From: Aedes albopictus
Taxonomy: Eukaryota > Arthropoda > Insecta > Diptera > Culicidae
DNA length: 64,000 nt
Direction: 5' to 3'
Assembly (NCBI RefSeq): GCF_035046485.1
Contig: NC_085138.1
Location: 433,491,265 to 433,555,264 of the forward strand
The translations under genes and the position numbers were made by a program. Positions 1-11,290 of this stretch are shown here, one piece after another. The notes beneath the pieces are model-generated. The model saw only the letters and a list, made by a program, of their open reading frames with translations, did not search any database and was not told the DNA's origin. The stretch's first letter is position 1, and each line of letters starts with the position of its first letter.

Positions 1-1034
1 GTAAACCATGTAGATGTGTTAGTATGAGTGTAAGTGTTTTAGTATATACACCAACGTTGGGAGTGACGTAGCTAAAAGATTTTGTCACTCCATGGGCCTT
101 TTTGTTTCCGGGATGGGGCACAGGTATTTGCACTGTGTCCTGGCTAACAAGCCTAGGCTTAAGCGCCATTGATCGCTCTCTGAAACGATAAGAAATATGT
201 TATGTGGATGGGAAGGGATAGTAGGAAAGGGATGATATCTATTTATCGAGAGGTCAGCGACTCATCAACGCCCTCGTAAATAGAAAGGAGTTTGGATTTT
301 GGTTTGGGAATGATCTGGAATTTAGTAGGATTACATTATGCGATTGAATTATTACCATGTTTTCCCCTTATTTAAGGCTCAAGCGAAGGTGCACAAATGG
401 GCGCTTGGAATGCTACTGGGTTTAGCCCCCACCGCGGCAACTTTGAATAACCATAGCGAGGGAACAATTATTAGTTTATCGTATTCTGGATATCACGTTG
501 CAACTACCTATTCACTTACCTACTTTATGCGTAAATCATAAATTGAATCGTCCTCACCATAATGGCCTCCCATAACTCTAAAGTACCTACATCGCACGTC
601 TCATCCGGGTGTAACAAGACATTGTATGGAGGAAGAACTTCACATAACAATTTGGATCAAGATCTGGATACACAGCAATTCCAGGTCACAAGTAACATGC
701 GCATTCATGCCATCCGAGCCGAGACAACGTTATCAAACCGCACCTCCTGAAACACTCGCTGTAGATACCACGAAGTTCGCGAAGATACTTGAAATTCTGC
801 AGCTTTTGCGAGTGTGTTTGATTCCATCCGCTGCATACCGTGTCGTTTTCGGTAGTCCTAATTACCCTGGTAGCTCCAACGCTCTGCATCACTAAATCGC
901 ACCTTTGCTTGCACTTTAAACTTTGCAACTTGTCCGAGTATTTCGAAAATTTTCACTAGAAACTCTTTTTCCGAAAAAAATATGACAGGCACAAAAAACT
1001 CGGGGGTGATTTTTTTTGCGTCCGTACTCGGACG
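1..1034. other. Repeat-poor non-coding stretch, no gene recognised
   Basis: Mixed-composition DNA with only short open frames (the longest under 90 codons) that show no recognisable domain and no codon periodicity. No tandem repeat or terminal inverted repeat was seen. The sequence becomes satellite-like near 1035. Confidence 0.5.
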
Positions 1035-1340
1035 CCGCACACTACGATCTCCGTGGAGGAACTCCAGAAGAATTTCCCGAAAAATCCTGGAAGAAGTTCT
1101 TAGGAGAATCACGGAGATGTTCTTGGAATGATCTTGGAAGGCGATTCCGTAGAAATCCTAGAAGGAGTTCCTGGAGGAATCTCGGAAGAAGTTACCAAAA
1201 AAAATCCCGGAAGGAGATCATTGAAAAATCGTAGACGAAGTTCTTAGAAAAAAATCCGGGAGAAGATTTGGAGGATTTCTGGTTGGATTTCCCAGAAGGA
1301 GTCCCCAAAGATATCTCAGAAGGATTTCCTCACCCAAAAC
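1035..1340. repeat. Degenerate GGAATTCC-type satellite block
   Basis: Iterations of a short motif of the form GAAGGAATYCYNGGAGG (for example aactccagaagaatttcccg, then aatcctggaagaagttcttagg) at 15-30 bp spacing, heavily diverged. This family recurs in at least fifteen blocks of the window. It accounts for the open frames here, which translate into repetitive Glu/Lys/Arg-rich peptides. Confidence 0.75.
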
Positions 1341-1699
1341 TGGGATTTAGGAGCGCTATAGTGCACGGCCTTTTGTGCACCAAACGTGCACGGCATAGGC
1401 GCAAAACGTGCACGTTGGATGGTGCGCAAACGCTCATGCTCGGTTATCGCATACATGCGCAATAAAAATAGTATCTGGATACAAAGACCCACTACTGAGC
1501 TGCTCGACTATGGTACTCGAACATGCTGTAAATGATGATGCACGCACACAAGAACTGTATGGAATGTACAAACAGTTTCCGTACAGTATAACAAACACTC
1601 GAGTGTGTGTGAGCAAAATCATCATGCATCAGTTTGTTTTCAACCGTCGTTGTCGGTCGTCGGTCGGTCGGTCGGTTTGCGCGTAAAAGAACCGGAATC

Positions 1700-2352
1700 A
1701 ATCGCGAATTTTTACAATTAAGTAATTAATTATTTAAGTACGCGGGCTTGAGTACAGTTCAAAAGTGAAAACAATTTTGAACGGTCAAAAACGCCGTCGA
1801 ATCGGTTGTCGGCGGTGGCGGCGGCGGCGGTCGCAAAAGTGAATACTGTGTGCTTTCGACTTACGGAAGTGCCTCATCCGTCAGCAGCTAAGGATGGATT
1901 GGCTGCTTGCGATGGCCATGCTGGTTATGTGGAGGGCTTTTTTTACATAATTTAAAGAAAATGCGGCATCATGCGAAGATAGTGTGAATCAGTGTAGTGC
2001 AAATAAAATGCAATGGGAATTGCAACGGGCATCAGTAATGCTACTTAAAAGAAAATTAGTGAAATAAGTAAGTGCACGCAGTAGTTGAAAATGCACTTAC
2101 TGTTCTTTGAAATGTTATGTAATGCTGTTGGGGAGAGGAGAGGGAGGTGGTATAGTGCTGTGTTTATACAAAATTTGAAATGAGTGAGAAAGAATTAGAA
2201 ATCCACGCTCAGTAGCCACCAGAAGTCCCGTAATTTGCGGACGAAGATACCGTTTTTTTCCGGTTAGTTTCTGCGACGACGATTAAGTCGAAAAAGTACG
2301 TGAGGGTCCGCGTAAATTATAACAGTGTGCAGATGAGGAGGTTCAAGTAAGT
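1700..2352 (+). promoter_or_regulatory. Candidate core promoter, 5' untranslated exon and splice donor
   Basis: Low-repeat sequence. A TATTTAAG box at about 1731 lies 25 bp upstream of an initiator-like ACAGTTC at about 1754. This is followed by leader-like sequence with a GGC-rich tract (1811-1830) and, at 2347, a strong donor: CAA then GTAAGTACG. There is no long open frame, so any exon would be untranslated. If real, the following ~60 kb would be a large first intron, common in Aedes. All of this is inference from motifs. Alternative: chance matches in unique intergenic DNA. Confidence 0.25.
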
Positions 2353-2394
2353 ACGTATTTATCCCCTTTTTACGGAGCTGCTTGAATCAAATAT

Positions 2395-2570
2395 GGGGCT
2401 GTACATAAACCACGTGGTCATTTTTTGGGAGATTCCGAAACCCCCCCCCCCCACCCTCCCCACGTGGTCTTTCGTTCATACAAAAATTTTCAAATTTGTA
2501 TGGACCGTGGTCTTTGTCCGAACCCCCCCCCCCCCCCCTGGCATGACCACTTGGTTTATGGATGGCCCCT
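2395..2570. mobile_element. Short inverted-repeat MITE with poly-C tracts (family P, copy 1)
   Basis: The ends are inverted repeats: ggggctgtacataaaccacg at the left and its near complement, reading catgaccacttggtttatgg then atggcccct, at the right. A second internal CACGTGGTC-like pair lies between. Two C runs (about 2442 and 2523) sit in the arms. Related copies occur at 29075-29170 and 47868-47992, which supports a dispersed non-autonomous family. Superfamily not determined. Confidence 0.7.
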
Positions 2571-2760
2571 CTGACTTGTGTTAAGCATTACTGTCGTAAG
2601 ATCACAATTTTTATGAAACTCCTTGGGGATATTCTGATAAATTTATTGCAATGTTTTTTTTTTATTTGACTTGTATTAAGAATTGTTATTGCAAGATTTT
2701 TTAAAATCTTTTTAGGAATTCGGACTAATTTATTGAAATCATTTTACAAATTTGACTTAT

Positions 2761-3045
2761 CTTCTTCTTCTTCTTGGCGTAACGTCCTCACTGGGACAAA
2801 GCCTGCTTCTCAGCTTAGATTTCTATGAGCACTTCCACAGTTATTAACTGAGAGCTTCCTCTGCCAATGACCATTTTGCATGTGTATATCGTGTGGCAGG
2901 CACGAAGATACTCTATGCCCAAGGAAGTCAAGGAAATTTCCTTTACGAAAAGATCCTGGACCGACCGGGAATCGAACCCGTCACCCTCAGCATGGTCATG
3001 CTGAATACCCGTGCGTTTACCGCCTCGGCTATATGGGCCCTCGCT
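2761..3045 (-). mobile_element. Feilai: Feilai-type tRNA-derived SINE, full length
   Basis: Read on the minus strand it begins with a tRNA-like head: a box A region (tagccgaggcgg) and a perfect box B (GGGTTCGATTCC, complement at 2968-2979). A tRNA-unrelated body follows, ending in GCCAAGAAGAAGAAGAAG. The flanks are a 13-bp perfect direct repeat AAATTTGACTTAT (2748-2760 and 3046-3058), a target-site duplication made inside a satellite unit. Structure and sequence match what I recall of the Feilai SINE of Aedes aegypti. Feilai-type SINEs depend on a LINE for mobility. A second copy lies at 61441. Confidence 0.88.
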
Positions 3046-3772
3046 AAATTTGACTTATATTGAGACTTAAATGGCACAACTTTCATGGCACAAATTTCCG
3101 AAATGGAGGAGAACGTGCCTCTGGAGCCGACCTAATGATATATTGAGACTTGTTGCCGTAAGATCACGTTCAGTTTTTATTGAAATGTCTTAGGGCAACT
3201 CTGATTAATTTATTACAATATTTTTAAAACTTGACGTATGTTAAGAACTATTGTCGTACGATCACAATTCTAATGTTACTCCTTGGAGCAATTCTTATTA
3301 ATGTTTTGCAATTTTCTTTCAAATTAGACTTCCGTTATTAATTGTTGCCGTACAATCATAATTCCTATAGAACTCCTTGGAGCAATTCTGATTAATGTAT
3401 ATAATTTATTTATTTAACTTCTGTTGCCCTAAGATCATAGTTTTTATGAAACTCCTTGGAGAAATTCTAATTAATTTATTGATTTTTTTATTTGAGTTGT
3501 GTTAAGAATTGTCGTCGTTAGGTCACATATCTTATGAAAATCCTTGGAGTAATTCTGATTAATTTATTGAAATCTTTTTATCTAATTTTACTTCTCTTAA
3601 TAATTGTTGTCGTAAGATCACAGCTCTTATGGAACTTCTTGGAGTAATTCTGATTAATTTATTGATTTGTTTTGATCAAAATGATTTGTGTTGAAAATTG
3701 TTGTCGTAAACTCACATTTCTTAAAAAAAAAACTTCCTTTGAAGAGGTCTTCTTCTCACTGGAAGTGTACAG

Positions 3773-4392
3773 ATTACACAGCGCAACATTTTTTTGTCTC
3801 AAAAGCAAACTTATGTGTCTCTGATAGATTTTGGGTCGCTGAATCCGAATCCGGGCTCAGATTTTCTCCAGCACGTCACAATTTTGAGCTATACCCTAAT
3901 TTATAGGGCAAAATATGCAATTTTGGGCTTTTTTGACTGAAAGCCATTAAGCGTTTAAATGATTTTTTAAATCAATCAAATCGTAAATTGGTAGAATAAT
4001 CTTAATTAACGACTCATGCAACATATTTTATTTTACCACATTAAATTTTATAGTTTTAAACATTTTATGTTAGGCACAATAAACATAAATGCTCGAAACT
4101 TTTAAATTTGATTTGATATAACGAAATATTTTGCATGAATCGTTAATTTAGATGTTATTCTAGCAGTTACCGCTTTGACTGATTCGAAAAATTATTTACA
4201 CCCTTAATGGCTTTCAGTCAAAAAAGCTCAAAATTGCATATTTTGCCCTATAAATTAGGGTATAGCTCAAAATTGTGACGTGCTGGAGAAAATCGGAGCC
4301 CGGATTTGGATTCAGCGGCCCAAAATCTGTCAGAGACACATATGTTTTCTCTTGAGACAGACCAATAGTTTATTTTTGTTACGCTGTGTTAT
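3773..4392. mobile_element. Foldback element with ~190-bp inverted arms
   Basis: The left arm (from ttacacagcgcaac through the tracts gtctctgatagattttgggt, ccagcacgtcacaattttga and tatagggcaaaatatgcaat) is repeated in inverse at 4196-4392, ending gttacgctgtgtta. The arms enclose about 230 bp of AT-rich loop. No transposase is present, so it is non-autonomous. It is inserted within the ~95-bp satellite. The exact target-site duplication is unclear. Confidence 0.8.
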
Positions 4393-4505
4393 TGTAAATG
4401 TTTTGTGAAAAGAAGGGTAGGTTTTATGCCTTTGGGAGAAGCGATTCGAAAGGAATACCGCTCCCATCGGCTTTTCCCTACTCCAAATAAATAAAATAAA
4501 TAAAT
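4393..4505 (+). mobile_element. Possible 3' tail of a non-LTR element
   Basis: A GC-richer segment (tttgggagaagcgattcg and gctcccatcggcttttccc) ends in an AAATAAATAAATAAATA tract and then returns to satellite. This is the form of a 5'-truncated LINE tail with a simple-repeat 3' end. The clade cannot be named from this length. Confidence 0.35.
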
Positions 4506-5767
4506 AAATACTTATCGGAGCAATTCTGATTAAATTATTTTTTTTTTATTTGACACAGTTCACATAGCTTATGAAACTCCTTGGAGAAACTCTGATCAAT
4601 TTATTAAAATTTGTTTTTAATTTGACTTCTGTTAAGAATTGTTGTCGCAAGATCACAGTTCTTATAAAACTCGTTGGAGCAACTCTGATTATTTTATTGA
4701 AATTATTTTTTAAAACTATTAAGAATTGTTGTCGTAGGACCACAGTTGTTATGAAACTTTATGAAACAATTCAGATGATCTTCCTAAAATTATTATTAAA
4801 ATTTGATTTGTGCTAAAAATTGTTGTCGTAAGATCACAGTTCTTATGGAACTCCTTGAAACAATGCTGATTAATTGATCAATTAGTTTTTTGTTAACTTG
4901 ACTTGTGTTAAGAACTCTTGTCGTAAGCTCACATATCTTATGAAACTTCTTGAAGGACAAAAGTGTAGAATTAGCATAAGTTAAAATACACATAAATAAA
5001 AATTAAAAAAAAAACTTCTTGGAGCAATTCTGATTAACTTATAGAAATAGTTTTTTTTTTTAAATTTGACTTTTTTCAAGAATTGTCGTCGTAAGATCAC
5101 AGTTCTTATGGATCTCCTTAAAGTAATTCTGATTAATTTATTGATTTGTTTTGATCAATATGACTTGTGTTGAGAATTGCTGTCGTAAGCTCACAGTTTT
5201 TATAAAAGTTATTGGAGCAGTTCTGATTAAACTATTATTTCTATTTGAGTAATGTTAAAAATTGTTTTCGTAAGATTACTGTACTCATGGAATCCCTTGG
5301 AGCAATTCTGATTAATTTATTGATTATTGTTTTAAATTTAAGGTTTAAGATTACAGTTTTTATGGAACTCCTTGGAGCAATTCTGATTAATTTATTGATT
5401 TGTTTTGATCAATATGACTTGTGATGAGAATTGTTATTGTAAGCTCACAGTTCTTATGAAACTCATTGGAGCAATTCTGATAACAATTATTGTTTTTTTT
5501 TTTTTTTTTTTATTTGACACAGTTCACATATTTTATGAAACTGCTTGGGGCAATTCTGATTAATTTAATTTGTCGCAAAATCACAGTTCTTATAAACTCC
5601 TTGGAGCAATCTGATTAAATTATTGAAATATATATTTTTTAATTTGACTTCTGTAAAGCATTGTTGTCGTAAGATCACAGTTGTTACGAAACTCCATGAA
5701 GCAATTCAGAAGATTTTAATAAAATTATTTTTAAAATTTGATTTGTGCTAAGAATTATTGTCGTAAC

Positions 5768-6420
5768 ATCACAGTTCTGGAGGAAATCCTGGAGAAATTC
5801 CTGGAGGAATCCCTAGAAAAATTGCTGAAGAATCCCTGCAGAAATTTGTGGAGGAATCCCTTGAAAAATTCCTGGAGGAATCCATGGAGAAATTCCTGGA
5901 GGAATCCCTGGAGAAATTCCTGAAGGAATCCCTGGAGAAATTCCTGGAGGAATCTTTGGAGGAATTCTTGTAAGAATTCCCAAAAGAATTCCTGGAGGAA
6001 TCCCTGGGGGTATTTTTGGAGAAGTTCCTGGAGGAATGTTTAGAGGAATTTCTGGCAAAATTCCAGGAGGAATCTGAGGAGAAATTCCTGGAGGAATCCC
6101 TGAAGGAATTTCTGGAGAAATTCCTGGAAGTATCCTTGGAGAAATTCCTGAAAGAATCCCTGGAGAAGTTTCTTAAGGATTTCCTGGAAAAATTGCTGGA
6201 GGAATTCCTGGAGAAATTCCTTGAGAAATTCCTGGAGGAATCCATGCAGGGATTTCTTGAGGAATCCTTGAAGAAATTCCTGGAGGACCCCTGGAGAAAT
6301 TTCTTAAGGAATCACTAGAGGAATTCCTGGAGGAATGTCTGGACGATTACCTCCAAGAATTCCTGGATGTATTTTTGGAGGAATTCCTTCAGGAATCCTT
6401 GCAGAAAAAGGCGAAATAAT
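5768..6420. repeat. GGAATTCCTGGAGGAAT minisatellite (well preserved)
   Basis: Near-regular alternation of GAAATTCCTGGAGGAATCC and related units at ~15-bp half-steps and ~30-bp full steps. It is open in several frames on both strands, producing Ser/Arg/Asn-phe repeats on the minus strand and Glu/Phe/Leu repeats on the plus strand. These frames have no start context or domain and are rejected as genes. Confidence 0.85.
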
Positions 6421-7240
6421 ATTCAAAAGAATTAACGAATTTTTTCGCACCAATTCCCCAAGAAATCTGCACCGAATTTGCGCAAAGTTGCCGAAGAAAT
6501 TTTCTAAAAAATATACAAAAATTTCCCCGAAATATGTCGAAAGAATTCCTCCATATACTGAAAGATGAATTGAGGTTAGCCAGGTTAGCCAACACCGTTG
6601 TTTCCTGCAGCTGTCTCCGATTGACCATCGCGGAAACTCTCCATACCGAGCTTGACGGTGTTGCCTCTGCGCCCGGTACCTTTCTGCATCGCATCCGACT
6701 GCTACAGGCTCCCGCCCCTCCTGCCGGATCATCGTTTTAATCGCTCATTAAATTTTTGCTGTCACAGCTTTCAACTAAACGGGAGCAAAATGGGAAGACG
6801 AACTTTCCCAAATGCCTCATAACGGCAAGAAATCCGCACTGCCGTTCGCTTACGAAGTAGACCGATAATCGCCCCCGTGCCCATCGTTCGATCGGATTCG
6901 GAATGACTAATGAAAACAAAACACTGTCAATCCTTCCGAACACGGTAGGACACCCACACATTCTCAACATTTTCCCCCAACCAATACACATGCACGTTTT
7001 GCATGTATTGGTGACGCGAAAGTATGTGAACACCAATACATTCACAGCAACGTAGCAACCGATGACACCCACACATTGCAGCTTGTCAATGTGTGGCAAA
7101 AAAAAGCTGCTCGAATTTTTGTGCACGCGGGCGCACCATCAAATAAGCGCGGAAAAGTGCTTCTACCGCCGACAAGCTACTTTTGCGCTTGCAGCGTGCG
7201 CGTTTTCTCACGGAATATGCGCGCTTTGTTTTGGGTGTAG
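6421..7240. other. Low-repeat stretch, no gene recognised
   Basis: Begins AT-rich and turns GC-richer around 6590-6740. A short hairpin (caatacacatgca / tgcatgtattg) lies near 6981-7010. Open frames of up to 142 codons start in neighbouring satellite and show no recognisable domain. Confidence 0.45.
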
Positions 7241-8070
7241 AGGAAAACAGGAAGGAGTTTATGAATACATCCCGGAAGCAGTTCCTGATAGAAACATGTA
7301 AGAAGCTTCCGGGAAAATCCCGCAAGAAGTTCCTGTAGGAATCTCGTAGCAGGATCTTGGAGGAATCCCGGAAGAAGTGCTTTAACATTCTCGGATGGGA
7401 TTCCTGAAGGAATCTAGGAAGAAGTTTTTGGAGGATTCCATGAAGGAATTCCATGAATGAATTTTTAAGGAAATCTCAGAAACCTCGGGATTAATTGGTG
7501 AAGCACTTAATGAAAGTACTTCTTTAGACATTATTATTATTATTATTATTAATATTTATTAAAGACACTTTACCACTTATGTGAGTCTTTAGACATCTTG
7601 GGTGAAATTTCTGGTAGAAACCCAGGAGGAGCTCCCAATGTAATCTCTGAAGAAAATCCTTGAGGAATCCCAGAAACAACAAAGTAAGGTAGCCGTAAGG
7701 GAACATCTGAGGGAATCCTAGAAGGAACATCTGGAACAATTCCAGAAGAAACTCCCTAAGGAATCTCCGGTGGAGTCCTAAGAAGATTTCCTGCAAAAAT
7801 CCCTGATGGAACCTGGTTTTAGAATTTCAGAAAAAAATAAACTGGGTGGGAATTTCTAAAGGAATCCTACATAATATCCCAAAATAATTTCATAAGAAAC
7901 TCTCTGGGAACCCCAGAAGAAACTCCTGGAGAAGTCCTGTTTTCTTTTTTTTTTTTTGATAAACCATGGAATGAAATCCTGGAAGAATTCAGGATGGAAT
8001 TTTTGTGGAATTTCAAAAGAGATCCTTCCTGGTATTTTTCCAGGGATTGCTCCACATTTCAGAGGATTTC
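7240..8070. repeat. GGAATTCC-type satellite with an (ATT)n microsatellite
   Basis: Diverged satellite units (for example gaagaagtttttggaggatt) occupy 7240-7460 and 7600-8070. A short (ATT)n tract lies at 7530-7553. The open frames on the minus strand are Leu/Phe-rich translations of the repeat. Confidence 0.7.
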
Positions 8071-8097
8071 ACATTATGAAATAAAAAAAAATGATAC

Positions 8098-8665
8098 TTT
8101 CAGTCTTGAGCACCCACGGTGGTGCAGAAGGCCGAAATTGATATATCACCAATCTTAGCGATTGCCCACCATCGTCGCCTTGGCCTGTGGCCAGGTCAAA
8201 TTTCTGTCGGTTTGCTTTATTTCGTTGTTGCGGCAGCGCCACCAGTAGCCTCTGGATCTGCCTCTGCTGCGATGTCCTGCTGGGTTCCAATCAAACGCTT
8301 ACTTGCAGATTTCGTATTCGCTCCTGAGTGTGGCCGACCCATCACCATTTTCGCTGCCGAATTTCTGTCGCTATCGGCTTGATGACATCGACGATGGAGC
8401 TAGACGTTGGAGATCCAATTGTGAGGCCACCATGCACGAATTATATACCGCAAGCATCTATTGATGAAGACCTGCAGCCGTTGAGTGTTCTCCACTGATA
8501 CACAAGTTTCACTGGCGTACAGCAGCACAGATTTCACGTTCGAGTTGACGATGAGGAGCGATTGGCAAGATCAATGAGCTAGGAGAGCAACGTCATAAGC
8601 CATTTAGGTGTACGTTCGAAGTCATTTAGGTGCTCTATGGTAATGGGCTGCCATAGCAACACACT
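8098..8665 (-). pseudogene. RTE LINE: end of RT palm and C-terminal domain
   Basis: On the minus strand, from 8665, the frame reads through PITIEHLNDF and then, after a 1-base shift, DVALLA, where the catalytic ADD box should lie. An internal deletion joins this to SNVKSVLLYASET at about 8560, a signature of the RTE C-terminus. The tail continues with short motifs such as LQVFINRCLRYI and a Trp/Arg-rich RQRKW segment, then a HRSRGR-like segment near 8270. A short A-rich stretch after about 8098 marks the LINE 3' end. The reading frame is broken several times, so no product is expected. Confidence 0.8.
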
Positions 8666-8674
8666 ATTTGGTTC

Positions 8675-9555
8675 GGCAGCCTATTTATTGCACCCATAAA
8701 TAAATATAAACGCTCCATAGAAAATCAAAAAGCGCTCCATAAAGAATGAACATATGTTCCATGAAAATGTGCAATGTTACCCATAAATTATTGGAAACGT
8801 TCCATACTTTATAAAAAATGTACCAATAAAACATAAAATTTTCTCATTAAAAGTGAAATTTTGCACCAATAAATAATACTGAAACGCTCCATAATAAAAT
8901 ACAAATGCTCCATAGAAAAATGCAAATGCTCCATAAATAATTAAAATTGTACCCATAGAAAATTGAATATTGCTCCATATAAAAATTAAATTGCACCATT
9001 AAAAATTGAAATTTCACCATAGAAAATAAAAGAATTCTCCATAAGTATTATCAAACTGCACCATAGAAAACATGCATTGCTCCATGAAAAATTTAAAATC
9101 TTCCATAGATAGCGTATTATCATAATTTAACTCAACAGGGCTGAATTGCTTTACATTGCACTGCTCTAGTGGTGCAAATGTTTAAAGTTATGGAGAATTT
9201 TCAATTTTTTATGGAGCAAATTGTATTTTATGTGGTGCAGTATGATAAAACTTATGGAGCATTTGTCTATTTTCTATGGTGCAATTTTAATTTTTTATGG
9301 TGCAATTTAATTTTTCTATGGAGCATTTGTATTTTATTATGGAGCATTTTAGTATTATTTATTGGTGCAAAATTTCACTTTTAACGAGAAAATTGTATGT
9401 TTTACCGGTACATTTTTTATAAAATATGGAAGGTTTTCAATTATTTATGGGTAACATTGCACATTTTCTTGGAACATATGTTAATTCTTTATGGAGCGCT
9501 TTTTGATTTTCTATGGAGCATTTGCAATTTGTTATGGTTGCAAAAACCTTTTGCC
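8675..9555. mobile_element. 881-bp foldback transposon with 9-bp TSD (Mutator-like?)
   Basis: Two arms of ~400 bp are inverted copies of each other and are built from many GCTCCATAGAAAA-like submotifs, so each arm is also internally repetitive. The ends begin GGCA, with TTT.TTGCA.CCATAA shared by both. A perfect 9-bp duplication ATTTGGTTC flanks it (8666-8674 and 9556-9564). Removing the element restores an in-frame LINE reverse transcriptase across the junction, which fixes the boundaries. A 9-bp duplication with long inverted arms is typical of Mutator-like elements; the superfamily is inferred from that alone. No transposase is present. Confidence 0.88.
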
Positions 9556-9564
9556 ATTTGGTTC

Positions 9565-10060
9565 ACGATCACTCGCACCTATCAGGATCTCGTCGATTGC
9601 GATGAGGTACAGTAGCGGTGATAGCATACATCGTTGCCTCAGCCCAGCAACAACTCGGATGAGATCTGACAAGACAGCGTTGTGCAGTACTCTGCATGAA
9701 AATGCCATGTACTGTGCTTCAATGAGGCCGATGGTTTTCTCAGGGACACCCTTGCACGTAAGGGCTTCCCACAAGTTTACGTGATTGAGACGGTCGAAAG
9801 CTTTTTCGTTATTAATGAATGCTAGGTAGAGAGATTCTTGGAATTCATTGAATTGCTCCAGGATTATACGGAGCGTAACAATATGGCCCACACATGAACG
9901 TCTGGCATGGAATCCTGTCTGCTGCCGCCGGAAAGTTGCGTCAGTCTTCTTCTTTATTCGGTGAGGGATCACTTTGCAGAGGACTTTGAGAACGATGCAC
10001 AGCAACACGATACCCCGCTAATTATCTCATACAGTCAGCTCACCCTTTTTGGGCACCTTC
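9565..10060 (-). pseudogene. RTE LINE reverse transcriptase, fingers/palm fragment
   Basis: An open frame of ~158 codons on the minus strand carries QTGFHARRSC, then AFINNEKAFDRLNH (motif A region) and GLRQRCMLSPLL (motif B, usually GLRQGC.LSP). Upstream sequence at 10060-10010 reads WRQGLLVKVPKKGE, the conserved KKG entry to the domain, with a stop before the next block. In motif A the catalytic Asp of the usual FID/FVD pattern is Asn (FINN). Even without the frame breaks the enzyme would be inactive. Confidence 0.85.
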
Positions 10061-10487
10061 ACTAAGAGGCCTTGCCTCCAGTAGGCCGAAAATGTCGCGG
10101 TTTCCCATGTGTTGCAGAATAATTGATGCAGTAGTTGTTCGGATAATACGGGGTCAGCTTTGAGCAACTCATATGCGACCGACCCCTTGGGCTCTGTTCG
10201 ACTTCATGCTACGGATGGCTGTTTCCATCATCTGCACTAATGGAGCTTCGGTGTTAAACCGGTTAGTGCGTCGACCCCTTGGCGAACCATGCTAAGGTGT
10301 TGATGGCGTGGCCGACACTTGAAAAAGTGCTCCACCTAGCGTTTTAACTGGTCAGCCGAGTCGGTCAATAACTGTCCAGACGTGTTTTCCCGGGCATCGT
10401 AGCATTTATCTTAGTCCCACTAATGCGACGTGAAACATCGTCGCCGATGTTCGCGGCTTTCTCGCCTTCGTCGGCTAGGGAGTCCGC

Positions 10488-11290
10488 TCACGCTCTTTTG
10501 TCCCGTCTACATGAGCGTTTCACTTCCTTCTCGAGAGCCAAATAAGCGCTGACTACGACTTTGGCTCCTCGTGTTTTCGCTCGCTCTATCGCGGCTTTGG
10601 CGTTCCTTCGCTCCTTTATCTTCCTCCAGTGATCATCTGTGATCCACTGCTTTCTCCGGGTGCGATGTTCACCCAAATTATGCTCGCCGGTGGCGATGAA
10701 GGCGTTCTTGATGGCGCTCAATTGATCTTCTACGCTTCCACCTTCCGGAATATCCGCAGCACGGTTCTCTAGCTCCTCGGAGAAGGACCTTTTCACCGCA
10801 GCGTCTTCCAGTCGGCGTGTATTGAACCGGCACCCGATTTTCTCCTCCTGCCGATGGATCCTAGCAATGCGCAGCCAGATCTCGCCGATTAGGAGATGAT
10901 GGTCGGACGCAATGTCGGCGCTACGTTTATTCCAAGAAGGCTCCGGCTCCATTTCCGGCTGATGAAGATGTGGTCGATTTGATTTTCCGTGACGCCATCA
11001 CTTTGTGCACTGGTCGATGAGGAAAGAGCGATCCCTCAATCACCTTGCCATTGTTGTCACGAAACTCTGCAAACAGCTCTCCGTTTTCGCTCATTTCTCC
11101 GAGACCATGGCGTCCCATGACGTGCTCATAGTCCGAGTTGACGGAACCAACCATCGCGTTGAAGTCGCCCATAAGTATCTTGATATCACCTTCCGGAATC
11201 TTGTCCACGGCAGCATTCAGTTGGCTGGCGCGTAACATTGGATCATGGTAAGGTTTCGAATCCGTGTTCTGAATCTGGCTACATCGGTGT
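10488..11290 (-). pseudogene. RTE LINE endonuclease domain and linker
   Basis: Two overlapping minus-strand frames. The upstream one (11238-10927) has the APE-type endonuclease motif MGDFNA followed by the spaced Gly/Phe pattern GELFAEF. The downstream one (10952-10488) holds the C-terminal catalytic motif SDHHLL, then a basic linker leading to the reverse transcriptase. A frameshift near 10935 separates them. Upstream of 11238 a further frame reads FRTRIRNLTMIQCYA, the start of the domain. APE-type endonucleases nick target DNA for retrotransposition. This copy is decayed. Confidence 0.82.

Larger units (their letters stand above)
2580..5765. repeat. Degenerate ~95-bp tandem satellite, about 23 units
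   Basis: A unit with landmarks TTGTCGTAAGATCACAG, then CTTATGRAACTCCTTGGAG, then CAATTCTGATTAATTTATTG and a TTTGACTTGTGTTAAGAA spacer recurs at 80-105 bp intervals. Examples of the first landmark are near 2594, 3153, 3251, 3607, 4642, 4820, 5086, 5178, 5427 and 5665. It is split by a SINE (2761-3045) and by a foldback (3773-4392). The last unit at about 5757 runs directly into GGAATTCC satellite. All open frames here are by-products of the AT-rich repeat. Confidence 0.8.

Noticed and set aside
2442..2540. C-runs as a G-quadruplex or regulatory feature
   Set aside because: They are internal to a MITE family in which C-runs recur in other copies (29130, 47951), so they are part of the element.
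5768..6420. Open frames of 80-158 codons on both strands
   Set aside because: Pure translation of the GGAATTCC minisatellite; no domain, no start context, open in several frames at once. The same applies to frames in the other blocks of this family.
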